Shown here: positions 37,567-47,429 of the stretch, in pieces | Layout: the number at the start of each line of letters is the position of its first letter | Numbering within the stretch: the stretch's first letter is position 1 | DNA from: Sphingobium sp. MI1205 | Lineage (GTDB): Bacteria; Pseudomonadota; Alphaproteobacteria; Sphingomonadales; Sphingomonadaceae | Assembly (NCBI RefSeq): GCF_001563285.1 | Contig: NZ_CP005191.1 | Location: 1 to 64,000 of the forward strand | Direction: 5' to 3' | Length of the DNA stretch: 64,000 bases | The notes under the pieces: model-generated | The model's input: only the letters and a program-made list of their open reading frames with translations | What the model was told of the DNA's origin: nothing | Databases searched by the model: none | Position numbers and translations under genes: made by a program

Positions 37567-37857
37567 ATGGCGGCGGATAAGTACGTCATCCCGACTCATC
37601 TGGATGATCCCGAGCTGATCGGGCTGTGGACCCTGGATGAGTTCCTGGCGATGGTCATCCCCTTCGTCTGGGGGATTCTGTCTCAGCACATCCTCATCGG
37701 CATGTTGCTTTCGGGTGCGGGCTGGTGGGGTCTCAGAAAAGCGAAGGCAGGCCGGGCGACGTCATGGCTTCTCCATCTGGCCTACTGGTTTCTTCCGGCC
37801 GGCTTCACCGGTCTGAGAGCCACGCCACCCTCGTACCTTCGATTGATGGCGGGGTGA
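37567..37857 (+). CDS. traL: Type IV secretion protein TraL
   Basis: A 96-residue small inner membrane protein (VirB3-like) with the conserved N-terminal VIPTHLDDPELIGLWTLDEF and two hydrophobic segments. TraL acts in pilus assembly. It follows traA by 58 bp and is 1 bp from traE. Confidence 0.92.
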   Translation: MAADKYVIPTHLDDPELIGLWTLDEFLAMVIPFVWGILSQHILIGMLLSGAGWWGLRKAKAGRATSWLLHLAYWFLPAGFTGLRATPPSYLRLMAG

Positions 37858-37858
37858 T

Positions 37859-38425
37859 ATGGAACTTTCCTACAGCCATTCGCACAGCCAGCGGGTCTTG
37901 CGGCAGCGGAATCTGCTCGCGATCGTCGCCGTCGGCCTCTGCGCACTGACGATCCTGCTGCTTATCTTCACGGTGTCGCGGGACCGCGAAATCGTGCTGC
38001 AGCCGATCCTGCGATCGCCGGTCACGGTAAGCTCCGCCGGGGTCAGCCGCGAATATCTCGAGATGATCACGCGCGACACGGTGGTGCTCACCCTCAATCG
38101 CAGCCCGCAGAACCTCGAATACTGGATGAACGCGGTGCTCGATATCACGGCGCCGGCCTCCCAGGGCAAGGTCAAGGCGGACCTGCTCAAGATCGTGAAC
38201 GAACAGCGTGGATCTTCGATTTCGCAGTTCTTCACGATCGAAAAGATGGAGCTCGACACGAAGGGGCTGCGCTCGGAGGTGACGGGCAGTCTGCATACGA
38301 TCGTCGGCAATCGGGTCATCTCGAACGAGCGGCGGACCTTTCGGTACGACTGGGAATATTCCGGCCTGTCCCTGAAGCTGATCGGCTTCGGCATGGTGAC
38401 GGCCGAGCAGGGGAAGGATCAATGA
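37859..38425 (+). CDS. traE: Type IV secretion protein TraE
   Basis: A 188-residue VirB8-like inner membrane protein with one N-terminal helix (NLLAIVAVGLCALTILLLIF) and a periplasmic domain containing RSPQNLEYWMNAVLDITAP. Acts as scaffold of the inner membrane complex. Stop overlaps the traK start (ATGA). Confidence 0.92.
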   Translation: MELSYSHSHSQRVLRQRNLLAIVAVGLCALTILLLIFTVSRDREIVLQPILRSPVTVSSAGVSREYLEMITRDTVVLTLNRSPQNLEYWMNAVLDITAPASQGKVKADLLKIVNEQRGSSISQFFTIEKMELDTKGLRSEVTGSLHTIVGNRVISNERRTFRYDWEYSGLSLKLIGFGMVTAEQGKDQ

Positions 38426-39222
38426 TGTCCGTCTATGTCGTCGGCAGTGCCGCTGCGGGCACCGCCTTCCTCTCGCGCGTCAACTGTCATCTGAGCCGTT
38501 GCACGGGCGCTGCGCTGATAGGCATTGCCGTTCTGCTGAGCGCGCAGCCCGCCTGGGCCGATCAGACCATCATGGCGGCGGACAGCAGCCAGGTCGACTG
38601 CCAGGCGTCCGCCAAGGACCTGACGCGTATCAGCCTGGTCGAAGACGAGTTCGCGTCGGTCTCCAAGATCTCCACCGGCAATCCGACCGATGACTTCTCG
38701 GTCGTCAACGAGCCGGTCCGCGGCGACATCTACCTGTCCGTTCCCGACGGATTTGCCCGCCCGGCGCTCTCCTTCTTCGCCACGAGCAAGCGCGGCTATG
38801 TCTACAAGTTCGTCTGCCGGATCGGCGGCGACCAGGCCGCCCAGGTCTTCGTCTCCAATCCGGCGATCGCAAACGAACGCGCAGCGGAGAACGGTCCGGC
38901 CGAGAGGCTCGGGACCCACGATGCCGCGGTCGAGCTGGTGCAGGCGATGTATTCGAATGCGGTCGCCGACGGCTACGAGATGCGCCAGCGCGCCTTGCGG
39001 CCGGTCTATGTTGGCACCCTCAAGGTGCAGATGATCGCGGAATATCGCGGTTCGGAGCTCAGCGGCAAGGTCCTGCGCATCGAGAACAAGGGTCCGTCAG
39101 AGGTCGAGCTGACCGAAGCGATGGTCGCTCCAGCGAGCGCCCTGGCCGTGTCGATCGCCGAGAGCAAGCTCGCTCCGGGCAAGGTCACCACCGCCTACCT
39201 CGTGTCCCAGAACGGAAGGTGA
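38422..39222 (+). CDS. traK: Type IV secretion protein TraK
   Basis: A 266-residue secretin-like outer membrane core component (VirB9 analogue). An N-terminal signal region (ALIGIAVLLSAQPAWA) is followed by beta-rich sequence with Cys residues and a C-terminal Asn-Gly-Arg. Forms the core complex with TraV and TraB. Confidence 0.9.
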   Translation: MMSVYVVGSAAAGTAFLSRVNCHLSRCTGAALIGIAVLLSAQPAWADQTIMAADSSQVDCQASAKDLTRISLVEDEFASVSKISTGNPTDDFSVVNEPVRGDIYLSVPDGFARPALSFFATSKRGYVYKFVCRIGGDQAAQVFVSNPAIANERAAENGPAERLGTHDAAVELVQAMYSNAVADGYEMRQRALRPVYVGTLKVQMIAEYRGSELSGKVLRIENKGPSEVELTEAMVAPASALAVSIAESKLAPGKVTTAYLVSQNGR

Positions 39223-39226
39223 GGAC

Positions 39227-40552
39227 ATGGCATTATTCGATTTCCTGAATCGCAAGCGTCCCGCTCTTGATGGGGCTTCGGACGAGGGCGTATCTCCTGT
39301 CGCCAGCGATCTCACCGCGAACGAAGCCGTTCGCCGCAAGCAGCGCCTGCTGCTGGCCGGGGTGGCGGGCGCCGGCCTGATCCTCTCCTCGTTCTGGATC
39401 TTCAGCGGCGATGAGAAGGGCGACAAGCTCGCCGACGACGGCACGAGCGAGGTCACCGTTTCGACCAAGGACCTGGTGAACCGCAATCTCTCGCAGCAGG
39501 AGTGGATGGCGCTCTCGGAGAACCGCTTCCAGTCCACCGAAAATCAGTTGAAGTCGATCGACGGCCAGAACCGCCGGCTGGAGATGCTGACCGCCCAGGT
39601 GGAGGCGCTCAAGGGCCAGAACCAGGCAATGCAGGCCGACGGCCAGCGCGTGCTGTCGGCCTATCAAGCCGAGAACGAGCAGCTGCGGCGGCAGATCAAT
39701 GCGCGCCCGGCCGCCACGCCGCCCGCGCCCGGCCCGGCGGCGCTCTACGGCCCGAACGGACCGCAGGCTTACCAGCGTCCCGACGGTGCCCCAGGCGCCG
39801 CGGCGCGCGGACCGGTGGGCACCGCAAGCGAGGTGAAGCTTGTCAGCTTCAACACGGCGGAGACGGGGAACGCCACGCGGGTCGCCAAAGGCAACACCAC
39901 CTACACGGACAGCGTCAATTATTTGCCGCCGAACAGCTTCGCGAGGGCGAAGGTGATCGTCGGCGTCGACGCGAGCGCCGGCGTGAACAGCCAGACCGAC
40001 CCGCTTCCGGTGGTGCTCCGCGTTACGGGGCCCGCGCGTTCGGTCTATCAGAACGGCCGGCTGCTTACGACCAAGATCGAAGGCTGTCTCATCAACGGCG
40101 CGGCGCGCGGCGATCTTTCGAGCGAGAAAGTCTACGTCAAGCTGCAAAAGATGACCTGCCCGCAGCCGGGCGGCCGCTACGCCGTGTCGGAGGTGAAGGG
40201 ATTCATTGCCTTCGGCGGCAAGACCGGCGTGCGGGGAAGGGTGGTGTCCCGCGAGGGCTCGCTCGTCACCCAGGCGTTCCTGGCCGGGCTCGCCGGCGGC
40301 TTCGGCCGCGGCTTCTCCGCGAATGCCAACAGCGTGTTCCAGGGAACGAACATCACCACGAACGGGCAGCGCGACAAGCTTTCGACGGGCGAAATCCTCG
40401 AAGGCGGCTTTGGCGAAGGCGTCGCGCAGTCGGGCGACATGGTGTCGAAATATCTGATCGAGCGCGCCGAGCAATATCAGCCGGTGATCGAAATGCCGAC
40501 CGGGATCGATGTCGAAATTGTTTTCTTGGAGGGTGTCTATGTCCGCAATTGA
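39227..40552 (+). CDS. traB: Type IV secretion protein TraB
   Basis: A 441-residue VirB10-like protein: one N-terminal membrane helix (LLLAGVAGAGLILSSFWIF), a coiled coil (residues 95-150), a Pro/Ala-rich linker and the C-terminal beta-barrel region with KIEGCLINGAARGDLSSEKV. Spans the envelope and couples inner membrane ATPases to the outer membrane pore. Overlaps dsbC by 14 bp. Confidence 0.93.
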   Translation: MALFDFLNRKRPALDGASDEGVSPVASDLTANEAVRRKQRLLLAGVAGAGLILSSFWIFSGDEKGDKLADDGTSEVTVSTKDLVNRNLSQQEWMALSENRFQSTENQLKSIDGQNRRLEMLTAQVEALKGQNQAMQADGQRVLSAYQAENEQLRRQINARPAATPPAPGPAALYGPNGPQAYQRPDGAPGAAARGPVGTASEVKLVSFNTAETGNATRVAKGNTTYTDSVNYLPPNSFARAKVIVGVDASAGVNSQTDPLPVVLRVTGPARSVYQNGRLLTTKIEGCLINGAARGDLSSEKVYVKLQKMTCPQPGGRYAVSEVKGFIAFGGKTGVRGRVVSREGSLVTQAFLAGLAGGFGRGFSANANSVFQGTNITTNGQRDKLSTGEILEGGFGEGVAQSGDMVSKYLIERAEQYQPVIEMPTGIDVEIVFLEGVYVRN

Positions 40553-41411
40553 TCGTGTCCGCTCGCTCACTCGGCGATCGCGCCTTCTGGTTGCGACCGG
40601 CGCGGCCCTGAGCGTCGCGGGCATCGCGCTGGCCGCAGATGTGGGCAGCGCCGAAAGCCAGGTGCAGGCGCTCCTGAAGGCGCGGTTACCCAAGACTGCC
40701 GTGAGTGCGATCGACTGCGGCAAAATTGCGGGCCTGTGCGAGATCACCGCGGGCGAGAACCTATTCTATGTCGACACCAGCGCCCGCTATCTGGTGATCG
40801 GGCGCGTCTATGACATGCAGACCCGTCAGGACATAACGGCGGCGCGCCTGCTCGAGATGAACCCCGACATGCTGGTCGGCTCCTCCGCGCGGGCAAACGC
40901 GCTTGCCGCCGGCGGCGAGGAGGAGGCGGGCCAGCAGCTGGCGGCAGCACCTGCACGGCTCGAGCGGCCGGCAAGTCCCGCCAAGGCGCGAACGCTTTCG
41001 CTCTCGAGCCTGCCGAAGGATGGCGCGATCGTCTGGGGGAATCCGGCGGGCCCGACCGTCACGGTCTTTTCGGATTTTCGCTGCGGCTATTGCCGGGCGC
41101 TGACTGGCGTTCTCAAGGACATGAACGTGCGCGTGGTCGAGCGGCCGATCTCGGTGCTGGGAAGCCGGGATCTCGCCGACCGGGTTTACTGCGCCAAGAA
41201 CCGCGAGGCTGCGCTCCATGCCGCCTATGCCGGGCAGCCGATAAAGGGCGAGGCTTCGTGCAACACGGCCGGCCTCGATGCGAACGAGGCCTTCGCGCAG
41301 CGGAACGGCCTCAATGGCACTCCCGTCATCGTGCGTAGCGATGGCGCGATGATCGAAGGATATCGCCCCCGGGCTTTCCTTGAAGCATGGCTTCGGGAGG
41401 CGCGGTCATGA
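40539..41411 (+). CDS. dsbC: DsbC-like disulfide isomerase
   Basis: A 290-residue periplasmic thiol-disulfide protein. A signal sequence ends near GIALAAD, a DsbC dimerisation-like N-terminal domain follows, and the thioredoxin domain carries CGYC in FSDFRCGYCRALTG. It probably folds Cys-rich Tra proteins such as TraN and TraU. ATG 40539 with GGAGG upstream; ATGA overlap with traV. Confidence 0.9.
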   Translation: MSAIDRVRSLTRRSRLLVATGAALSVAGIALAADVGSAESQVQALLKARLPKTAVSAIDCGKIAGLCEITAGENLFYVDTSARYLVIGRVYDMQTRQDITAARLLEMNPDMLVGSSARANALAAGGEEEAGQQLAAAPARLERPASPAKARTLSLSSLPKDGAIVWGNPAGPTVTVFSDFRCGYCRALTGVLKDMNVRVVERPISVLGSRDLADRVYCAKNREAALHAAYAGQPIKGEASCNTAGLDANEAFAQRNGLNGTPVIVRSDGAMIEGYRPRAFLEAWLREARS

Positions 41412-42388
41412 GAAACGCTGCGTTGCATAGCCCCTGGCGCCGTCTCGGCGCGCCGCTGCTGCTTTCGACCGCTCTTGCGCTTGGAGGTTGCGCAGCGCTC
41501 GGCGGAAATGTGCGCGGCGACTTTTCCTGCGCTGCTCCTGATGGCGTCTGCGCGCCGAGCGCAACGATCGATGACCGCGCGCTTGCCATGATTACGGCAG
41601 ATGCAGCTGAAGGGGTCGCGCTTCCGGCTGACGCTGCCCCGCGTTCCACCAGGGATCGGAGCCGTCTTGGCTCATCGAGGCGGACCGCCGCCACTGTCCC
41701 CGCCGATCCAGCCCGGACGCGCGAGAAGGTGCTCAGGATCGTCTTCCAGCCCTACATCGACGAGCGCGGCCGCCTGCATGAGAAAAGCGCCATACATGCG
41801 GTCGTCGCGAGCGGTGAATGGCAGCAGAGCCTTGCGCAGACCGTCCCATCCAATGCGCGTCTGGACTACGCGCTAGGGGTCCCGGAGAGTCTGGCCGATG
41901 CCGTCGACCGCGTCGACCCGCCGGGTGGGTCGCCTGGTGTTGGGGATCCTGCTGCGCCGGATCCCGATGCCGTCGCTGCCGCGCGTGCGAGGAGAGGCGA
42001 CCCGCTCGAGACAATCAAGGCGGATGTCGCCGCGCGGCTCGCGCAAAAGCAAAAAAGCCCAGCAGCCGCAGCCCCCGCGGATGGTGTTGCCCACGCACCA
42101 TCCGTAACCGCCTCGCCGGCGCCCTTGTCCCCCTCTGGGGCGCCGGCGGGCGGCCATGCGAGGGAGCCGGCGGCTTCTGCGGCGCCGCCGACGACGATCT
42201 CTGCGGCGGGCGAAAAGGCCGTCGAACGGGTGAAAAGCGATCCCGCCTATCGGCAGATTGCCGGGTCCGCTGCGAAGGATGCGCGTGATGCCGCCGCTGA
42301 TGGCACTCCCGTCGCCTCGAAGCCGAACCTATCTGCGCCGACCGTTCGCGCCGCGGACTTCCCCGCCTCAGTGCCGGAGGATCATTGA
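41408..42388 (+). CDS. traV: TraV-like outer membrane lipoprotein
   Basis: A 326-residue lipoprotein (VirB7 analogue). The signal ends in the lipobox LGGC (lipidated Cys near residue 24); the N-terminal domain contains CAAPDGVCAPS and the rest is Ala/Pro-rich and low-complexity, longer than the F plasmid protein. Anchors the TraK/TraB core in the outer membrane. Confidence 0.85.
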   Translation: MRNAALHSPWRRLGAPLLLSTALALGGCAALGGNVRGDFSCAAPDGVCAPSATIDDRALAMITADAAEGVALPADAAPRSTRDRSRLGSSRRTAATVPADPARTREKVLRIVFQPYIDERGRLHEKSAIHAVVASGEWQQSLAQTVPSNARLDYALGVPESLADAVDRVDPPGGSPGVGDPAAPDPDAVAAARARRGDPLETIKADVAARLAQKQKSPAAAAPADGVAHAPSVTASPAPLSPSGAPAGGHAREPAASAAPPTTISAAGEKAVERVKSDPAYRQIAGSAAKDARDAAADGTPVASKPNLSAPTVRAADFPASVPEDH

Positions 42389-42389
42389 G

Positions 42390-44981
42390 ATGGCGGGGAA
42401 GGGCGGCTTCTTCGAGAGCCTTCTTTCAGGGATCCTCGGCGACAGCCAGCGTCCCGATGCGGATCGGCCGGAGCTTGGCGTGCCCATGCTGGCCGACTGG
42501 CTCCCTTATCGCAGCTTCGACGCAAAGACGGGCGTGTTCTACAACAGCGCGTCGCGGGGCTTTGTGATCGAGGCAGCTCCCTTGATCGGTGCAGACGAAC
42601 GGACAGGGGAGATCCTCACCCAGTTCCTTTCCGAAGCGATCCCCGCGCCGGGATGCCTGCAATTCCACCAGTGGATGAGTCCGCGCGTGTCCGAGCGTCT
42701 CTCGCGCTGGTATCTTCCGCGCTACTCGGCTCGCGGCGTCTACGAGCGCATGGCGAAGCACCGCATCGACTTCCTGACCGACGGGGTGTGGCGCTCGCTC
42801 TCCGCGGATGCGCCATTCTCGCTGCGGAACCACCGTGTGGCGATCTCCTACTCGACCCCGGAATCCTCGAGCGTGTCTGTCGAGGAAATCGTGGCGGTGA
42901 TGGACGGTCTGATCTCGGCCCTCGCATCGATCAATGTGCCGGCCCGCAAGATGGATCCGACCGACCTCATCGGGTGGATCGACGACATAACCTCGCCGAC
43001 CACTGCGGCGGGGGAGGACGTCGTCAACTACAATCCGCTCGATCCGATTGCGGACCAGGCGGTGCGCCGGGATGTGGAGCTTCACATCGAGCCCGATCGC
43101 ATGCTGCTCAGAACCGAGCGATTTCGGCCAACCGGGGCGACGGTGGACGAGGCGCCCGAGATCGGTGAGATTCTGCCGGACGTCTTCGACGTTCGCTCAT
43201 TCTCGGTCCGGAACCTGCCGAGCCGCTGGGCGCCGTGGGATGTCGCCCGGCTCATTGGCGACATGTTCACCGACAAGCTCAGGATGCCATGTCCGGTCGC
43301 GACAAATCTGTGCGTCGAGTTCCCCGATCCGCTGGCATCGTCGAACAAGGCGAGCTTCAAGTTCATGCGCACCACGAGCCTTGCGGACTCCAAGTCGGCG
43401 CGCTTCCTGCCGCAGCTGCGCGAGCAAAGCCAGGAATGGCGTTACGTCAACGACGAGCTGCGCCAGGGGCGCAAGCTGGTGCGTGTCTTCTTCAGCGTGA
43501 CCTCCTTCTCGCCGAAGGGCAGGGGGGACGCCAACGAACGCGTGCTCAAATCGGTTTATCGCGCAGCGGGCTGGGACCTGCTCGACGATCGGTACCTGCA
43601 GGTGATGGGCCTTTTGTGCGCCATGCCCATGACAATGGCGAACGGGCTTGCACGCGACCTCGAGCGCATGAAGCGGATGCGCACATTGCTCACGACAACG
43701 GCGGCGAACCTGGCCCCGATCCAGGGCGAGTATCTCGGCGGCCAGGTGCCGCATCTCATGCTCATCGGTCGGCGTGGACAACCCTTCTTCTGGAGTCCGT
43801 TCGAGAATGCGGCGGGCAACCACAATGTCGCCGTCTTCGGCAAATCGGGGTCGGGCAAATCCGTGACGCTGCAGGAGCTCTGTGCCTCCCTTTGCGGTGC
43901 CGGCGCGCGCGTCGTCGTGATCGACGACGGTCGCTCCTTCGAGCACTCCGCCAAGCTCCAGGGCGGCGCGTTCGTCGAATTTACGATGTCGTCCGGCTTC
44001 TGCCTCAACCCCTTCAGCATGATCGATGAGGAGCTGGCCCGCAGCGACGAGGATTACCTGCTCGACTGCATGGCGATGCTCAAAGCCATCGTGAACCAGA
44101 TGTCGCGCCACATCGACCGGCTGAACGATACCGAGCGTGGCCTCATCGACGGGGCCGTTAACAGCGTCTGGAGCGAAAAGGGACGCCAGGGCTCGATCGA
44201 CGACGTGATCGCTGCGCTCGAAGCCACCGGAAATGGCCTTGCCATGGATCTTGGCATCGCCATGCGCCCCTTTTCGTCGGCAGGGACGTACGGGCGATTT
44301 TTCCAGGGCGAGGTATCGTTCGAACTGTCGGCGCAGCTCACGGTGTTCGAGCTCTCCGACCTTTCATCCCGCGAGGAACTGCGCAGCGTCGTGCTGACCG
44401 CGATCATGTTCATGTCGCAGCAGATGATGCGCAAAGTCGATCGTTCGGTCCCGAAGGCGCTGCTTCTGGATGAAGCGTGGCAGATGCTGCGCGGCGGTGC
44501 GATGGCCGATTTCATCGAGACCTATGCTCGCACCTGCCGGAAATATGGCGCGGCGCTGGTGACGGCGACGCAGTCCCTGAACGATTACTATAAGTCGGCC
44601 GGGTCCGTCGCGGCGCTGGAGAACTCCGACTGGTTCGTCATTCTCCAGCAGAAGCCCGAGACAATCGCGGACTTCAAGAAGCACGACCGCTTTGAGATGG
44701 ACGACTATACCGACGCGCTGCTGCGGTCCTTGAAGATCAACGGCCGCGAATATTCCGACATCCTTATCAAGGGCCCCGAGACCCTGGCCGTCGGCAGGCT
44801 GGTGCTCGATCCGTTCTCGGCCACCGTCTATTCGTCGAGCCCGGCTATCTACGCGGCGATCGAGGCGCTGGTCGCGCGAGGGCTAAGCATGGATGAGGCG
44901 ATCGAACGGGTCGCCTTCCCCGGCAATCCGGAAAAGTGGGCGTCGCACGAGCAAGTCGACGTTGCCGAGGCGGCGGAGTAG
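42390..44981 (+). CDS. traC: Conjugation ATPase TraC
   Basis: An 863-residue VirB4-family ATPase. Walker A GKSGSGKS lies near residue 485, followed by VVVIDDGRSF; Walker B-like KALLLDEAWQML lies near residue 689 and TATQSLNDYY after it. It powers pilus assembly at the inner membrane. ATG 42390 directly follows traV; an in-frame ATG further upstream inside traV is unlikely. Confidence 0.95.
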   Translation: MAGKGGFFESLLSGILGDSQRPDADRPELGVPMLADWLPYRSFDAKTGVFYNSASRGFVIEAAPLIGADERTGEILTQFLSEAIPAPGCLQFHQWMSPRVSERLSRWYLPRYSARGVYERMAKHRIDFLTDGVWRSLSADAPFSLRNHRVAISYSTPESSSVSVEEIVAVMDGLISALASINVPARKMDPTDLIGWIDDITSPTTAAGEDVVNYNPLDPIADQAVRRDVELHIEPDRMLLRTERFRPTGATVDEAPEIGEILPDVFDVRSFSVRNLPSRWAPWDVARLIGDMFTDKLRMPCPVATNLCVEFPDPLASSNKASFKFMRTTSLADSKSARFLPQLREQSQEWRYVNDELRQGRKLVRVFFSVTSFSPKGRGDANERVLKSVYRAAGWDLLDDRYLQVMGLLCAMPMTMANGLARDLERMKRMRTLLTTTAANLAPIQGEYLGGQVPHLMLIGRRGQPFFWSPFENAAGNHNVAVFGKSGSGKSVTLQELCASLCGAGARVVVIDDGRSFEHSAKLQGGAFVEFTMSSGFCLNPFSMIDEELARSDEDYLLDCMAMLKAIVNQMSRHIDRLNDTERGLIDGAVNSVWSEKGRQGSIDDVIAALEATGNGLAMDLGIAMRPFSSAGTYGRFFQGEVSFELSAQLTVFELSDLSSREELRSVVLTAIMFMSQQMMRKVDRSVPKALLLDEAWQMLRGGAMADFIETYARTCRKYGAALVTATQSLNDYYKSAGSVAALENSDWFVILQQKPETIADFKKHDRFEMDDYTDALLRSLKINGREYSDILIKGPETLAVGRLVLDPFSATVYSSSPAIYAAIEALVARGLSMDEAIERVAFPGNPEKWASHEQVDVAEAAE

Positions 44982-44984
44982 GCC

Positions 44985-45344
44985 ATGGATGCCGCAGCGC
45001 ACAGGAGGAATGGCGCGGACATCGCGGTCGGGCGACAGCCCGCCCTGCGGAGCTTGCTCCATTTCTATCTGCACTTGATCGGCTTCACGGCATCGACGCT
45101 CTTGCTGACCTGGGGGCTGTTCGCGCTCTTCTTCGTGGCGCTCGGGGGTTTCTCGCTCGATGGGCTCATGCACCAGCTCAACAATTTGACGGCCCGCTAC
45201 GTCGCCGCGTCTCCTGACCGCATCGCGTCATTCAAGAACATCTTCATCGCCGCACATCTCCTGATTGCCGCCGGACTGATCGTTCTGCGCCGCGAGAAGA
45301 TCGTGCCTGCGGCCCTGCCCGAAGGAAAAGCTGATCATGGCTGA
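44985..45344 (+). CDS. Small membrane protein in the tra operon
   Basis: A 119-residue protein with two hydrophobic segments (TLLLTWGLFALFFVALGGF and FIAAHLLIAAGLIVL). Conserved in position between traC and trbI in this type of operon; not recognised further. Overlaps trbI by 8 bp. Confidence 0.65.
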   Translation: MDAAAHRRNGADIAVGRQPALRSLLHFYLHLIGFTASTLLLTWGLFALFFVALGGFSLDGLMHQLNNLTARYVAASPDRIASFKNIFIAAHLLIAAGLIVLRREKIVPAALPEGKADHG

Positions 45345-45990
45345 ACAGACCGAGCTCGACCTGCCGTCCCCTGCGCCCCAACCGGCGGCCGCAGCGAAGC
45401 GCGCAATTTTCGCGGGCTTCTCGTCCGTTCAGATCGTCGCGGGCCTTCTGGTCATTGGTGTCCTGATATGGGGGATGTGGGTCACAAAGGCGCTGATCAC
45501 GCCCAAGCAGGAGCGGATCGTTTCCGCGCGGCTGTCCTCGATCGTCGGCGAGTATGTCCAGGCACAAGCGCGCTCCACCTCTCCGCCGGCGCAAGTCGAG
45601 GCGGAGATGCGCAAGTTCATGGCATCGCTGGACAAGGAGCTCGAGCGGCGAAGCTCGGGCGGTGAGATCGTGCTCGTCGGGGAAGCCGTTCTCACGAAGA
45701 ATGTCCCCGACATCACCGACAAGCTGAAGGAGGCGGTCTATGCATCCGGCGTTGCTCGGCCGAAGCAAGCATCGGCTCTGGAGCTTCAGCAGCTCGAGCA
45801 GCAGGCCATGCTCGCGGCACAGCCGCAGCAGCCCATGACGGCGCAGCCCGCGGCGCCGGTCGGATACCCGGATCCCATGGCACCGGCGCCTATGATGCCC
45901 GGGGCGCCGGCCGCGTCAGCGCCCCAGTACGAGCCGCCGGCTGCCACCGTTTCAACCTTTGGAGGTCCCGATGGCAGCGGCGGTCAATGA
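45337..45990 (+). CDS. trbI: F-type conjugation protein TrbI
   Basis: A 217-residue bitopic inner membrane protein with one helix (VQIVAGLLVIGVLIWGMWV), a periplasmic helical domain (residues 65-130) and a Gln/Pro-rich C-terminus. In F, TrbI influences pilus retraction. Overlaps the next gene by 20 bp. Confidence 0.75.
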   Translation: MAEQTELDLPSPAPQPAAAAKRAIFAGFSSVQIVAGLLVIGVLIWGMWVTKALITPKQERIVSARLSSIVGEYVQAQARSTSPPAQVEAEMRKFMASLDKELERRSSGGEIVLVGEAVLTKNVPDITDKLKEAVYASGVARPKQASALELQQLEQQAMLAAQPQQPMTAQPAAPVGYPDPMAPAPMMPGAPAASAPQYEPPAATVSTFGGPDGSGGQ

Positions 45991-46507
45991 CGCGGCGAAG
46001 CGGGGCTGGCGACCGAACCCGAAGCTTTGGCTTCTGCTTGGCGCCTTCGTCGGCGGAAGCGTTGCCCTGACAGGGCTGGCAGATTGGAGCGACGACCACC
46101 TTTTCCTCGTCAATACGACGGACTCCCTGCCGAACTGGGCCTTCCTCATCGAGCGGGGCCGCCTGCCTGCCAAGGGAGAGTTCATATTTTTCGATCCGCC
46201 GGCGAGCGCGCTGTTGCGCCGCCATTTTGGCGCCAGGCCAAGGATGTTTGGAAAGAAGGTCTATGCTGTCGCGGGAGACGTGATCGCGCATGACGGCATG
46301 ACGGTAACGATCAACGGCGTTCCGACTGTTCGCATGAAGCCCTTCACCAAGGCGGGCGAACGCCTTGTGCCCGGTGCGACGGGGGTCGTGCCCCCAGGCT
46401 GCTATTTCGCGGCGACGCCGCACAAGGACGGCTTCGACAGTCGCTATGCCGAGATCGGCTTTGTTTGCGGCCGGCAAGTCATCGGAACCGGGGAGCCGAT
46501 CCTGTGA
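45971..46507 (+). CDS. S26-family signal peptidase (conjugative TraF peptidase)
   Basis: A 178-residue leader peptidase-like protein with one N-terminal helix. The catalytic Ser is in TTDSLPNWAFL and the general-base Lys in GKKVYAVAGD. It probably matures the pilin or another Tra protein. Replaces a peptidase not present in the F plasmid operon. GTGA overlap with traW. Confidence 0.87.
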   Translation: MAAAVNDAAKRGWRPNPKLWLLLGAFVGGSVALTGLADWSDDHLFLVNTTDSLPNWAFLIERGRLPAKGEFIFFDPPASALLRRHFGARPRMFGKKVYAVAGDVIAHDGMTVTINGVPTVRMKPFTKAGERLVPGATGVVPPGCYFAATPHKDGFDSRYAEIGFVCGRQVIGTGEPIL

Positions 46508-47160
46508 AAGCTGTTCTGACAAGCGGTGCCGGCATCGCTTCATTCGCGGCGGCCATGCTCCTCATCGGCCCTATCCCTGGCGAAGCCAGGGATTATGGCC
46601 ATGTCGGCCAGGTCTTTCCCATCATCGAGCCGGATCTGCTGGCGACGATCGAGGCGCGGCTGCGGCGGGCGGAGGGCAGCGGCGAGCTTGCCCGCATGAA
46701 CGAGCAGTTTGCCAGAAGGGTCGAACAGAGAGTTCGCCGGCCCAAGCCTGTCGACGGGATCACTCCGGCGCGCATGGCGCGAAGCTGGGATTATGATCCG
46801 ACCATCGCGATCGAGCGCGACATTCGGGACCAGAAGGGTAATCTGATTGCGGGTGCCGGTCATCGCATCAATCCGCTCGATTTCGTCGAGATAAAGCAGG
46901 ACCTCGTCTTCGTCGACGGCGACGATGCGACGCAACTCGCGTGGGCGACCTCGCGCTATACGGATCTCAAGGCCAAGATCATCTTCGTCAACGGTTCGCC
47001 GATCGATGCGATGACGGCGAAGAAGCGGCGCTTCTATTTCGACCAGGAAGGCAAGCTCACTGCAACGTTCGGGATCGAGCATACGCCTGCGGTGGTCAGC
47101 CAAAACGGCAGGACGATGCGCGTTTCCGAGATCGTGCTGAAGCCAGGGAAGTCCGGCTGA
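46504..47160 (+). CDS. traW: F-type conjugation protein TraW
   Basis: A 218-residue periplasmic protein with a signal peptide (ending near GPIPGEA) and the conserved core DLVFVDGDDATQLAWATSRY and IIFVNGSPID. Required for pilus assembly with TrbC and TraU. GTG 46504 overlaps the previous stop. Confidence 0.9.
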   Translation: MKAVLTSGAGIASFAAAMLLIGPIPGEARDYGHVGQVFPIIEPDLLATIEARLRRAEGSGELARMNEQFARRVEQRVRRPKPVDGITPARMARSWDYDPTIAIERDIRDQKGNLIAGAGHRINPLDFVEIKQDLVFVDGDDATQLAWATSRYTDLKAKIIFVNGSPIDAMTAKKRRFYFDQEGKLTATFGIEHTPAVVSQNGRTMRVSEIVLKPGKSG

Positions 47161-47429
47161 TGGCGCTGTGGCTCGACATGCTCCGAACGCCGATGGCGGC
47201 GCCCGAGACGGCGAGGCTAAGGACCATGCGCCTGTCCTGGCTCGCTCTCTGCGTCACCCTGGCCGGCGCAGTGACTCTTCTCGACCAGCTGCGCGGTCGC
47301 ATCGGCCGAGCCGCGCCCTGTTTGATCGCCGTGCTGCTCGCCACAGCGCTCGTGGTCACGGTCCTTTACCTTCGGGCGAAGCGGCGCGCCGACGCGGCGT
47401 ATCTCGATCAACTGGCGGAGAGAGAATGA
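47160..47429 (+). CDS. Small membrane protein between traW and traU
   Basis: An 89-residue protein with two hydrophobic helices (LSWLALCVTLAGAVTLL and APCLIAVLLATALVVTVLYL) and a charged C-terminus. Start and stop are fused to neighbours (TGATG and ATGA), so it belongs to the operon. No family recognised. Confidence 0.7.
   Translation: MALWLDMLRTPMAAPETARLRTMRLSWLALCVTLAGAVTLLDQLRGRIGRAAPCLIAVLLATALVVTVLYLRAKRRADAAYLDQLAERE

Noticed and set aside
39233..40747. Minus-strand open frame of about 500 codons opposite traB
   Set aside because: It is the reverse of TraB coding sequence; no ribosome site or family.
42258..42389. Upstream ATG extending TraC by 44 residues
   Set aside because: The extension lies inside traV in another frame and has no TraC-like sequence; ATG 42390 has GGAGG nearby.
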